From assembly GCA_032718475.1 (NCBI GenBank), contig JAUCBJ010004078.1:1-39465 (forward strand): a stretch of DNA of 39,465 nt, read 5' to 3'. The translations under genes and the position numbers were made by a program. Source of the DNA: Nemertoderma westbladi (Eukaryota > Xenacoelomorpha > Nemertodermatida > Nemertodermatidae). Below, piece by piece: positions 28,317 to 38,431 of this stretch. Within the stretch, counting starts at the first letter, position 1. Each line of letters opens with the position of its first letter. Under the pieces are notes generated by a model. It was not told where the DNA came from. It was given only the letters and a program-made list of their open reading frames with translations, and searched no databases.

Positions 28317-30118
28317 ATGCCAAGCAGTCACAATAGACGGGCGGCAACATCAGAAGCAAATGGCGCATTGAAGGAGGCAGTTTGCGGTGTTGTTATCCAA
28401 TTGGAGTCAGTATTGAGAGATTTAGCCAACATACTAGACGACCTCAAAGTCATCTATAAACATATTGATGAATCATCAAACAAATTAGAAAGAGAAAGTG
28501 GATGTAAAAGGTTTGTGGATAAAGTGCAATAGTTTCAAACCTGTTGATTTTTTTATATTTTCAAAATACATAATATTTGACTATAAGGTACTATAATTGT
28601 ATTTTCAGAACCAAAAATCAAGAAGATCAATCAGAAAGTTGTAAGACAAACGTAGATGAGGTTCCTGCAGATCACAGTAGTGTAAATCATGGCAGAAAAT
28701 GTTCTAACTCCTTTAAAACGATTACTAAACAACACCTCCAGGTTAGTTGTATTACTGATTATCCTTTGTTTCGATTATTGATACAAAAATAGGTAATTAA
28801 ATTGATTTTAAAATTAATTGAACTTTATAAAGCTTTTGTTGTTACCGTATAGTTGAAATTTCAATATCCTTTTATACATATGATTAACCTTATAAAGGAC
28901 TTTATTGAAATATTAAGTTAACGTTGACTACCTGTATGTTGTCTTGCGTGATTGAATAGATGTAGGCCTACATATAGTTGTATACATTATAATGATATTA
29001 TTAAAGCCGCTGGGGGCGTTATCCCAGATGTTCAATCAATCAATAGTATACTTACTTAATAATTTGCAACCTCAATGTCATTAATAGTGAGTAAACACTT
29101 TCTGGAACACCACAGTAGCGTCGAGAATCCTGCTTCATTGCTTTTGCATTCAAAGTCATATTCAAAGTCATGATTCGACGTCTAATTTTTGGTCACTTTT
29201 AGGAAAAGAAAAAAGCCTCAATGATGCAGTTTGGAAGTCAAAACATTTACTATAATCCTTCAGATTATTTGTTCATATTCTATATCTCCCTTTGAATCAC
29301 AACATCGGTCACTTATATTAAGATAAGTCCTCAGTCTCGGTTACTCTGTTCACCTTATCGGTGTTGTTTGCTATGTAGACCTCTCTGTCGGTCGCTTTGC
29401 TATGCTTGATCTTGGTATTGGACGTTTGTAAAAATTTTACATTTATTTAGGATGGTAAGATGTTGTCGCTGGACTTGAAGGATGCAGATGATGCTGACTG
29501 TCCAACTCCGCTTACCAAATACGGAGTTCTTTTCTGCAAACGGTTGTCTCTAAACACAGGATCAGGGCAATTCGACTTGAGCATGTCTGGCTCGCAGGTT
29601 TGTTGAATACGAACGACGGCCGAGGGTAAATGGTGTCATCATAACTAATTGCTTGGTGACATGTACAGGTTACACATAAAGTATTGCATGATATTGTGAA
29701 TTTGATTTCTTTATCAAATACGAATGCACGGTGCCCTCTTCGCGGCACGGTTATACAATAACCTTTAAGAAGAAATTTAAAATCTGCTAGTATTATTATT
29801 TTATAGGTTTCTTTGGGTAGCGGAAAGCAATTGAGTGTAAGAGATGGAAATTCTACAAATTCCTTTGTTCAAACTTTCCTACAATTTGACATGGAAACTC
29901 CTCTCAAATCCATGGCGAGAGAATTTAAATCAGTAACCAACATAGAATTGTGTTCTGCTGTTGATGATGACAAGATGAAAGACGACTACTCATTGAATGA
30001 CACCCTACAATCGGTGTCTTCTACAGAAACCGTAAACGCGAAAGATCAATGCGGAACCAATCCTCATCAAAACAGTCAGCATATTACGAAAAAAGACGAT
30101 ATGACCACTGATGTCTGA
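28317..30118 (+). CDS. Four-exon gene of unknown function (coiled-coil N-terminus)
   Basis: I do not recognise this gene with confidence. The exons are 28317-28510, 28609-28741, 29451-29597 and 29807-30118, joined at GT-AG sites with phases 2, 0 and 0, giving 261 residues. Exon 1 encodes a leucine-rich helix with heptad character (LKEAVCGVVIQLESVLRDL to LDDLKVIYKHIDESSNKLERE). Exons 2 to 4 are polar and probably disordered, apart from a DADDADCPTPLTKYGVLFCK stretch in exon 3. That stretch loosely recalls the D-C-TP-L-FG motif of the kinetochore protein SKA3. This is a weak resemblance from memory, and the N-terminus does not obviously match. A poly(A) signal lies at 30309-30314. The splice model rests on consensus sites and phase agreement only. 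Confidence 0.65.
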
Positions 30119-30342
30119 ATTTTGGTTATTACGGATTGTATACATTAAACATTGCTTTGCTGGTTTTAAGGTACTGTAGGCATTAAAGTACGTCTGTCTT
30201 GACACCAGTTTTATGGCCTATATGATCAAAATAATGGTCGTCTACTTTAGAGTAAATTGATGGAGAAAATCACAGAACACTAACTTTTATTTAGTGTGTT
30301 TAATTTTTAATAAATAATTGAAATTAATTTAAAACATAGACT

Positions 30343-30400
30343 GAAAGGAGCAGGTTAGTGTGGCGGTGTTTTCTAACCAAAGCAATAAACAAAACATTAT
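30343..30400 (+). repeat. Dispersed repeat family, copy 5
   Basis: GAAAGGAGCAGGTTAGTGTG, then TTCTAACCAAAGCAATAAAC. Same order as the other copies, but the second AACAGGTTACAG word is absent. Confidence 0.6.
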
Positions 30401-30988
30401 TTTACTTTACTCACTGGAGATTAATCTCCAGTTCATTACAACTTACAGTAATCTCCAGTTATCTGCTACAGTATACTGTAAGTAAGTCTTAAAACAAGAT
30501 TTATAGTATTTTTCAGATATAACAGATTGGAGGAAATGTTGAACATGAATGCGGGGTACATTCGATTATCTGGGTCCAAAGTTTTAATTAAACTCACGAT
30601 ACGAACCTACCTGTAAATGTCTTAATTAACAACTACATTAATTAGCCACATTACATAATCAACTGTACCAAATCAATATTATCAGTAGTTCTGCAAATGA
30701 TACTAATTACTATGTTTGCTTAGATGTTGAATGGTGTTCAAGGAAATCTTGAATTATCTAACATTTTTACTTACTGTATATGTTTAATTAAAAGAGATTA
30801 TATTCATTGTTATTTGTAAATTTCTCCTGATGTTCTCAGCACATTTTATAAACTCCTAAACTGTACGACTAGGCTGTTGAAACTCGTAAACTGTACGACT
30901 AGGTTGTTGTAGTTTGTCATGAGACAGAGGGGGCACCATTGAAACAATTCCCATCGGGTCGAATCAATGATATTCAAATATCAATTTA

Positions 30989-31035
30989 GGGAAAGGAACA
31001 GGTTTCAGCAGCAGGGTCGGTCGTTTTTTAATTCT
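30989..31035 (+). repeat. Dispersed repeat family, copy 6 (partial)
   Basis: GGGAAAGGAACAGGTTTCAG preceded by TATCAATTTA, as in the long copies. The similarity fades after about 45 bases. A poly-C run follows at 31085. Confidence 0.5.
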
Positions 31036-31084
31036 TTTGTACAAAGTAGCCTTCCGGGTAGTAACCACCCCACCCTATCAGTAG

Positions 31085-31103
31085 CCCCCCCCCCCCCCCC
31101 CCC
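31085..31103 (+). repeat. Poly-C run (19 bases)
   Basis: C homopolymer after CTATCAGTAG, close to dispersed repeat copy 6. Confidence 0.9.
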
Positions 31104-31250
31104 TCGGTATAGTACCCGCACAGATAACAGATAGTTATATGTTATAGTCGTCCCGTTTCACGTGAAAATTGACGCAAATACCAGCTAAATACGAGCAAAA
31201 ATTAAACAGCACCTTTGAGTTCTACATACACTTATTGTTTTGATTGGAAC

Positions 31251-31271
31251 AACGTACCACTGTAACCTGCT
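31251..31271 (-). repeat. Target-site duplication of LINE copy 2 (3' side)
   Basis: Twenty-one bases starting AACGTACCACTGTAACC recur exactly at 35306-35326. Read on the minus strand the duplicated site contains AGCAGGTTACAGTGG, the core of the dispersed repeat, so the LINE landed in a copy of that family. Confidence 0.9.
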
Positions 31272-31311
31272 ACTACTACTAGGATCGGAATGCTGCATTA
31301 CAGCTGCATTT

Positions 31312-32953
31312 TTAAGAATGCTGTGCCGGCTTGTCAACAAAATTGCACCGCCACAACTCCCTATCACCCATGACATTTGCTAGATCATCCGCATCTTTAA
31401 GGCCAGTGTCCTTTAAGATGCGTCTCAAGAAAGGCATGGGCTGTTCACCATGCTTATTCACTCCATGAGGCTGCCAAAGTACAAGATTATGCACTGGCTG
31501 GTCCTCACGGCGAAAGCAATGTCTGCAAAGCGGAGGCGATTTTGTTCTAGTGTCAAGCTTGGGGGAACCAATGAGACACCTGCAATGTTATATAGTGTCT
31601 GGTTGGATATGTGTGCATTGTACTTGACACAATGAACCCGGCGTAGCATTCTTCTGAATGTGCCATCCAGAGATTTGGTGTCCTTAGCAGTTAGAGCCCA
31701 GCATGGACTCCCATAGAGGAGTACTGGAACTACTGCTGCTCTAAATAATTGGACCTTAAGTTTCCGATTAATTCTCGGTGACTTCCAAATCCTGGAAAGC
31801 CTATTCAAGGCTGCCCATGCCTTTCCCTTACGTATTCGAAGGTCCTCACCTGACTTCCGGATCCATGATCCCAGGTAACAGAAGTCGTCCACATGCTCAA
31901 GCATACCATCCTTTGAGCTTATGCTCATCCGATCAGAGACTTGCTGAGGACTTTCAAAGTTAACTGTCAGAATTTTGGTCTTTCTGGAGTTAATAAAAAG
32001 ACCAACACTAGAAGCAGCATGTTCTAATGAGCTGAGGAGCCGTTGGGCTCCCTCTAATAATTCTGAGAGTACTCCTAAGTCATCAGCAAAGTCTAGATCA
32101 GTTAGGTACTTGGCAGGATTTCCTCACTTCTGGAGCCAGTAGGTGGAGTTATCATCACCCCATCACCATTATGATGATCTAAGGACATGCGTAGAACATA
32201 GTCAACCACAATAATGAACAAGAATGGTGCAAGTGTGTCTCCTTGGAGGACGCCCCATAACACTTCAAATGGTTCTGTATCACCGTCAACAGTAGACACA
32301 AATGTTGTCGAACCATCGTATACTGATCTGATTGCAGCAATAATTTCATCAGGAATCCCATATAATGAAAGTATGCTGAACATACGTGAGCGAGAGACTG
32401 AATCAAAGGCCTTGAAGAAGTCAACAAAGATAACAGCCAGATGCCTGTCTTTCTTTTTTGATAATTCTTCAATTATCCTTCTAAGTGCCAAAATGGGCTC
32501 CATGGTCCCACGACCTTTACGGAACCCATTCTGATTTCCACGGAGCAGTCTCTCAATGGGATCCCTGATGCGATTTAATAGAATCCTATTGTATAGCTTT
32601 GCAGCAATCGAGATCAATGAGATTCCCCGAAAAGAACCATAGAGTGTTAGGTTGCCCTTCTTGGGAACTGGCACCAACTTATTTGTTTTCATTTCTTGTG
32701 GGACTTTTGTTGTTCGGTACATGTCTACTATGATGGGATAGATGAGCTTTAAACACTCAGGTATTTTAAAGACCTCAGGGGGAACACCATCTACTCCACT
32801 GGCACGATTGGTCTTAATGCTCTTTGCAGCTGCCTTCACTTCTGCAAAGGAGATATCGCCAATGGGAATATCTGGGAGTACAGACTCAGACACTTTTACT
32901 TCTATAAAGTTATCAGGCAATACCCTGTCATTATTGAGGAGCTTTTCAAAGTG
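31312..32953 (-). pseudogene. LINE reverse transcriptase, frameshifted
   Basis: Read on the minus strand, the frame starts at WKAHFEKLLNN and passes through the reverse transcriptase landmarks NGFRKGRG, FVDFFKAFDSV and GVLQGDTLAPFLF. A one-base deletion near 32126 (copy 1 has CTCGACTTC, here CTCACTTC) throws it out of frame before the FADD box. A second deletion near 31523 (copy 1 TGTCCTGC, here TGTCTGC) breaks the C-terminal part. The natural stop corresponds to 31312, as in copy 1. Confidence 0.9.
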
Positions 32954-32961
32954 GGCTTTCC
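32954..32961. repeat. 8-bp target duplication of the nested insertion (left)
   Basis: GGCTTTCC here and at 34315-34322. Joining the outer flanks restores a continuous LINE frame (RLNGWKAHFEKLL), which confirms that the material between is an insertion. Confidence 0.8.
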
Positions 32962-33025
32962 AGGGGCGCAGCCACGTAACCAAAAGTGGGGGGGACGATA
33001 AAATTATTTTAGGTCCGGCGTAACA

Positions 33026-33050
33026 CCCCCCCCCCCCCCAAAAAAAAAAA
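33026..33050 (+). repeat. Poly-C followed by poly-A run
   Basis: Fourteen C then eleven A, inside the nested insertion and 64 bases from its left end. Confidence 0.9.
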
Positions 33051-34126
33051 TCAACATTTTTTTTTACAAATCTTAATGAGATTGTATGAAATTTGAAACA
33101 TCGATAGTTTCACCTCCCTCCTCCTCCTTGGGAGAGCCAGAATTTTTATTTTCGCTTTCATTCTTTAGCTACAAGCGTTTGAAAAAGGTGTTTAAAAGAT
33201 AGAAATAAGCGCTATACCAGAAAATTCTACAGTACAGTTGATTACTATTGAGAAGTTAAACAAAATAAAAATTCTTCAGATATACAATTACAATAAAATT
33301 TAGACCGCAAAGTGAAAACCTGGTATTCTTCACATTGGCGTTTGAACCAATTGCAACTCAATTATTCTTCAACCTTAAAGTGATTCGTTGGTGGAGAACG
33401 AAAGATCGCGATGATGGATTCCAAATATGTAAAAACATTTGAATTTGGTTGGGAAATAGCTGATTTATGAGCATTTGAATGTTGCATGTATTTGCTTCGG
33501 TTCCGCTGCAGGCTATTTATTCTACTTAATAAATACTACACATATTCTGGAATATTTGTTTATGTATGAATGGCTGCGTACTAGTATTACTGTATTACAG
33601 TATATATACAGTAGGTATTGTATTGTTGCCCAGCTACTGATAAGTTACATATTAGAATGTAGAATATATGGACTCCAACGCAGCTCAACGCAAAATATGT
33701 AACTTTCAACGCCCATTATACTGCCATATCTCAGATATTCCTTTTGAAAAATTCTGAATTTATTACATTATTTAGTTTCCCTGCAACAACGTCTTCTTCA
33801 GAAATTATAACAACGTCGAAACCTCATTAATCCCGACCTAAGTCAGTCAAGTTAAAGCGAAAAAGTGCAAATTAATCCTCAAGGCGAAGGATGCGAAAAT
33901 TATAATAACTATTTACATATTTGTGTGTAAAATAGCACTTTACAGTGTGATGATCCGATTGGATTTATTTTCACTCACGCCATTCATTATCGTTACCAAC
34001 GAACCAACGAATATAAGATTAAAAGGTCGACTGAGATACCTATTTTAAAGCGCTTGTAGGTAAGGATTGAAAGCGAAGGCGCGTTGAATTAACAAAATAT
34101 TTAATTATCAATAAATTTGTTTTAGT

Positions 34127-34155
34127 TATTCTAACCAAAACAATATAAGACGAAA
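34127..34155 (+). repeat. Dispersed repeat family, fragment
   Basis: TTCTAACCAAAACAATA preceded by AGTTA matches the middle part of the family core. It is short but exact over 17 bases, and it lies within the nested insertion. Confidence 0.35.
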
Positions 34156-34322
34156 TTGTGGGGATATGAAAATACACCTTATATTATCATACTTTGCAAA
34201 AACAGTTCATGGTGTTTGGAAATATGGGACATGGTTGGGAGGGATAGAAATGTACGTAGGAGTTATTATTAATTATACTTATAGTACCCGATCAGAGTTT
34301 GTTACGATTATTCCGGCTTTCC

Positions 34323-35305
34323 AACCATTGAGGCGATCGGCTGGTGATTCAGCCTTAACCTTGGTGGTTGGTTGGCTTTTCCGCCCAGTAAGCAAATTGA
34401 TCGATTTCCATGCCTGGGATGATTGCCTGCTGTCGTCAGCATCATTGATGGCATCAACCTGTTGGTTTATTAGCTCCTGTAGATTAACAGAGTACTGCCT
34501 GTTCAGGGACCTAGATGCAGCCTTAACTGCATTCTTGGCCGCTGTAGTCTGTTTGAGTCGGGACTCTTTCTGCGGCGTATGAAGGAAATTTCGGCACTTC
34601 TGAATTTTGTTGTCAGTCCAGGGGGCCCTTTTCCTGTTTCGAGGGTATACAGGAACTGTTTCTGCAGCTGCTAACTTAACTGCTTCTGTAAAGGCAGTAT
34701 AGCCATCACAGTGATATGCCGCCTCAGAGGCAAGAGCCTCATACCTGTTGCTCAGCTGTAGTGTGAAGCTGGATCACACACTTGGCTGTTGCAACAGAGA
34801 GGACCAGTCATGCCGCGGCAAGGCAGATTTCGTTGTTCTGCTAGCACGCAGACTAAGTCTTACCTTGGCCACAATAAGGCGGTGATCACTGGAGAAGGGT
34901 CGAAGTGTAAATGCATTACAGTCTTGTATAGAGCTCCTGTATTTCCTACGAAACAGAATATGGTCTATCTGGGACTTGTGACCACTGGGTCCACTATGAG
35001 TCCATAGCTTTCCAGTTCGCTTCTTGAACTGGGTTCCAGCCGAAAACAATCCATTTCCAGAGATAAAATCCTGAAGATGGACAGAATTTCGGTTAACACT
35101 ATTGCTATAGACCCAGGGCGATGTAGGTGATTGATGCAGACTTGCATTAAAGTCTACCAGGAATGTTAAGAATGCATGCTGATCCACTCCACCAGTAGCT
35201 GCTTGTAGATTGTGGTAGAAATTTTCCACCTCCTCTACAGGGGCAACACTAGTTGGAGAGTAGCACACAATCAGAACCACCTTAGGAAACTTATTAGCCA
35301 GTCTT
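34323..35305 (-). pseudogene. LINE endonuclease and linker fragment
   Basis: The endonuclease part lies at about 34774-35305 on the minus strand, with VVLIVCYSPTS, then FLVDFNASL where family members usually have GDFNA, then QIDHILFRRKYRSSIQ and FSSDHRLIVAKV (the SDH motif). The linker between endonuclease and reverse transcriptase follows, with NRYEALASEAAYH and NKIQKCRNFL. The glycine of the GD-N motif reads as valine, and the N-terminal third of the endonuclease is missing through truncation. Confidence 0.85.
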
Positions 35306-35340
35306 AACGTACCACTGTAACCTGCTCCTAGCCCTTAATA
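35306..35340 (-). repeat. Target-site duplication of LINE copy 2 (5' side) within a dispersed repeat copy
   Basis: The first 21 bases duplicate 31251-31271. On the minus strand the stretch reads AGGGCTAGGAGCAGGTTACA then GTGGTACGTT, the start of the dispersed repeat family. The copy was present before the LINE arrived. Confidence 0.7.
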
Positions 35341-36246
35341 ATTGATAAATTATAATATTGTTAATTTGCCGAGATTACACTGTATATTTATTCGCCGACA
35401 TTGAATTTGCAATTTGCCAAAGTCCCCCCCCCCCCCCCCCCCCACCCCCACCGTCTCTTTCAGCTCCCTAACGGTAATAATATGGCTACTAAAAACGCGG
35501 ATACCACTTATTTTAATGATACGGATAGGCCTACCAGCTGATAGGCTAGTAACCAACTAATTCCAATTTAAAGTATGTAATAATGGCGTCTATTGTTGAT
35601 ACAACAAAGTCTATACTTATTGTATACTTATGTGACCCAGGAACTGCAGGAGGTTATCAACTCTCACTGTTAAATGTTTGCTTAATTGACCAAGAGCATG
35701 TAAGAAATTGACTGGGTATTTGTCTGTAATATTTCAGTATTTTTAATCTCAGAATTCAGATAAGAACGTAAATTAGGCCAATAACAAAGGGTACCGGTAT
35801 AGGAATATCATTAACTACAGTAGGATCTATTCATTCAAAATCTATTATCAGTTACCAATTACATAATTTTAGATCATGGGGCGTATTTAGTCAGTACAGT
35901 CATTTTATTCCCCCCACTGTACTGTATAATGTAATATAGTAGAAGTGTGTAATTCTATTGGCACGGAATCGGAGGGGATTAAGAATTACCGAACAATAGT
36001 TATTGTAAATGAAAGGCATATTGAATTTATGATAACAACGAAACACACCACAATAAGTCTCATATTGCGTGGAAAATTTATCCTTTTATACAAAACATTA
36101 CGTACCGGTACAGTATTTACTAACTATTTATAAATATTAATTTTAATTTAATTAAAGTCACATCTGAATTTATATTAATTGGATATAATATTAAGGAATG
36201 CTACGCTGTCTATTTTACTGCCTTTCTTTCTGCTGTATATTTTTTC
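35327..36246. other. Spacer upstream of the collagen-like membrane protein gene
   Basis: It contains a poly-C run (35424-35443) and ACCGGTA/AGGCCTA words, but no gene and no clear TATA box. The promoter or leader exon of the gene at 36330 should lie here or further upstream. Confidence 0.45.
35424..35443 (+). repeat. Poly-C run (20 bases)
   Basis: C homopolymer followed by ACCCCCACCG. It lies about 100 bases from a dispersed repeat copy. Confidence 0.9.
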
Positions 36247-36248
36247 AG
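36247..36248 (+). promoter_or_regulatory. 3' splice acceptor in the leader of the collagen-like gene
   Basis: The AG ends a long pyrimidine tract (CTTTCTTTCTGCTG then TATTTTTTCAG) and leaves an 81-base leader before the ATG at 36330. It implies an upstream leader exon or a trans-spliced leader. Confidence 0.55.
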
Positions 36249-36329
36249 GAATAGGCACATAACAATAATACTACATTTTTACTGTAGGCCTATATTTGAA
36301 GAAATAATTTTCTTATAATTGTGATTATT

Positions 36330-38399
36330 ATGGCTGCGTATTATAACAGACAATTATCGCCTGGCTTGGACGAATATTCAGAGGAGACCCCTAAAAATGA
36401 TGCCCCCTCTAGTATTGTAGACTCAACAGAAGTCACGGATATACCTGCAATGAACAGACATCAACCACCGGTGAGTAGTCCAGACTACAGAAACCAGTCG
36501 ATAAATGCAACAGAAACAACGCCATCTAGCGAGAGTTGTAGGAAACAATCTGACAATACATATGAAGAGGTTGATAGTCCATACGATAGTTACTACGAAA
36601 AAAGTTTTAAGAAAAAACCCAAACGCTCGCTAGATATCGCACGCGCAGATAGCGTTCCCATGTCAACGTTTCTTTCCGTTGCTAGGGACCGTCAACAGAG
36701 TTCCCCCTACTTGGAACCAAAAAGTGATAACAGGATATTAGGATCACAGCCAATACAGCCTCGCCAACTATTGGGGTTACCATCACCCATTATAGAAGAC
36801 AACGACTTCCTTCGTCCTACTAGCATCTCCAATGCCAGTCATATGTCAACTACGCACCTCATATCGCCCACCTATCACGGGAGACGTCAAGACAACCCAG
36901 TGTACACAGTCGACCAATCACACACGCGAAAACCAACAAAAAATACAGACTGTCCCTTTTGTGGCAACTACAGGTTAATCCTCGTTGCTTTTGTATGTGG
37001 TGCTTTCCTATTGGCTATTAACCTTCTGTTAACCGTATTGATAATATCCGGAGGTGTCGCAATTAATTCTGATGTAACCCCGGAGACGGTTCTAGAAGCG
37101 ATTAATACTAATTGGGCAGCGGAATTAGTTCCTATTAACGATAGTATAGGGGAAATTGGTAACTGGAGGAAAGATGTAGATAAATTCATAGTAACAACTG
37201 ACAACTATAATATTACCGACATAAAAACGAACATCTCGAAAACTATGGAAAATTTGGAAAAACTTGACAGCAATGTTTCAAACCTTTCTGCAAACGTTAA
37301 CACGAATAAGGAAAATATTTCCTCAATGTCTTCAAAGATTAACCAAGTTGGAGTTGACATTAATACAAATAAGGAGAATCTGGCGAATTTTTCAGAAGCC
37401 GTTTCTACCAACTTCACGAGTATTTCGAACTCTGCGAGGGATATGAACTCAAGTTTATTGGCGTATATTGATACGGCCGTTGGTGATGTCAGCACCACCC
37501 CTGGGCCGATAGGACCACAAGGGCCACCTGGGATGGGAGATCTATCCAACTGCACCATGAAGTAAGTAAATACAGTTGTGTGGTCTTTACAGATATTCAG
37601 GTTTTACTACCGGTTCCGGTACAGTATTACGTAAGTGTAACTACAGTTGTCAATCATTACTTTCATTTTCAGATAGCATAATATGCCGATAATTTTCCTT
37701 TGAGGATATGCTACGTACAGCACAGAATACTGAACTCAATTTCAGACACCTTTTCTCACTTTTTATAAATTCAAATTCTTGTGAAGTTGGCTTTTGTGTA
37801 ATATTTTTTATAAAAATTCCGGACATATTCAATATAATACCGGAACAAAATGGTTACATTTTTGAGACACTTCACTACCTAGATCCAAAATTGCTAATTG
37901 TATAATCTATTGTATTGTGGGGCGAGCCAAACTGGCAGGGCGTGTCTTAGCGAACAATTATAATTAGTAAATAGGACAAAATTTAATGTCCGCCTGTCTG
38001 TCCGTCTGTCATTAAAAATTCATTCGTAAATGACCTTTGAAGATTTTAACCATTTTTAACTAAATTTTGTATGGACATACTGTACTAGAGAAAAAGTTAC
38101 AATATTTTTGAAAGTTACGGGCAAATACAGTACCTCGCGAAGTTTTGAGTCCTGATCAAATAGAACTTGTTTCGAACTTGCTGAAGTTGGCGTGCTGTGT
38201 GACGCCACACGAACGTGTATATTCCTTAGTAAATAAGCTCTAGATTATCATTATATAGTTATATCATATTATATACTGTAGTAATAGAGGAATAAATGTC
38301 ACAAAGTGATACTCTACTTTCATCCACCCTTTTGACCCAATAAAAAAGGCCTAAACTGTAAGCTTGATTTCGAGTAACAATTTAATGATTTCAAAGTAG

Positions 38400-38431
<32 letters not shown>

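Larger units (their letters stand above)
30119..31250. other. Spacer after the four-exon gene
   Basis: It contains an AATAAA at 30309-30314, two copies of the dispersed repeat (30343-30400 and 30989-31035) and a poly-C run (31085-31103). A short direct repeat (ACTCGTAAACTGTACGACTA and a near copy) lies at about 30856-30903. No gene is visible. Confidence 0.55.
32962..34314. mobile_element. 1.35-kb insertion nested in LINE copy 2
   Basis: Foreign DNA splits the LINE frame and is bounded by an exact 8-bp duplication. The left end reads AGGGGCGCAGCCACG (with the preceding C, CAGGGGCGCAGCC), resembling ends of hAT-type elements, and 8 bp is the usual hAT duplication. The right end does not form a matching inverted repeat, so this may be a truncated, rearranged or composite element. 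Inside are a poly-C/poly-A junction (33026-33050) and a short dispersed-repeat fragment (34127-34155). No gene is seen. Confidence 0.7.
31272..35305 (-). mobile_element. LINE retrotransposon, copy 2, with nested insertion
   Basis: This minus-strand non-LTR element has a 3' (TAG)n-type tail at 31272-31281, the reverse transcriptase, a linker region and part of an apurinic-type endonuclease. It is flanked by an exact 21-bp duplication. The 5' end is truncated inside the endonuclease at 35305. A foreign segment at 32962-34314 interrupts it, so the LINE itself is about 2.7 kb here. It is about 98 percent identical to copy 1 where they overlap, by eye. Two single-base deletions relative to copy 1 break the frame, so it is inactive. 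Confidence 0.92.

Noticed and set aside
29512-29748. Minus-strand frame across exon 3 of the four-exon gene
   Set aside because: It is antisense to an exon with consistent splice phases on the plus strand and has no features of its own.
34166-34582. 138-codon plus-strand frame
   Set aside because: Its second half is antisense to the LINE linker region, and the first half lies in the nested insertion; no gene-like features.
36321-36329. Earlier start of the collagen-like protein at a GTG (36321)
   Set aside because: GTG is not a normal start in animal nuclear genes; the first in-frame ATG at 36330 is used instead.
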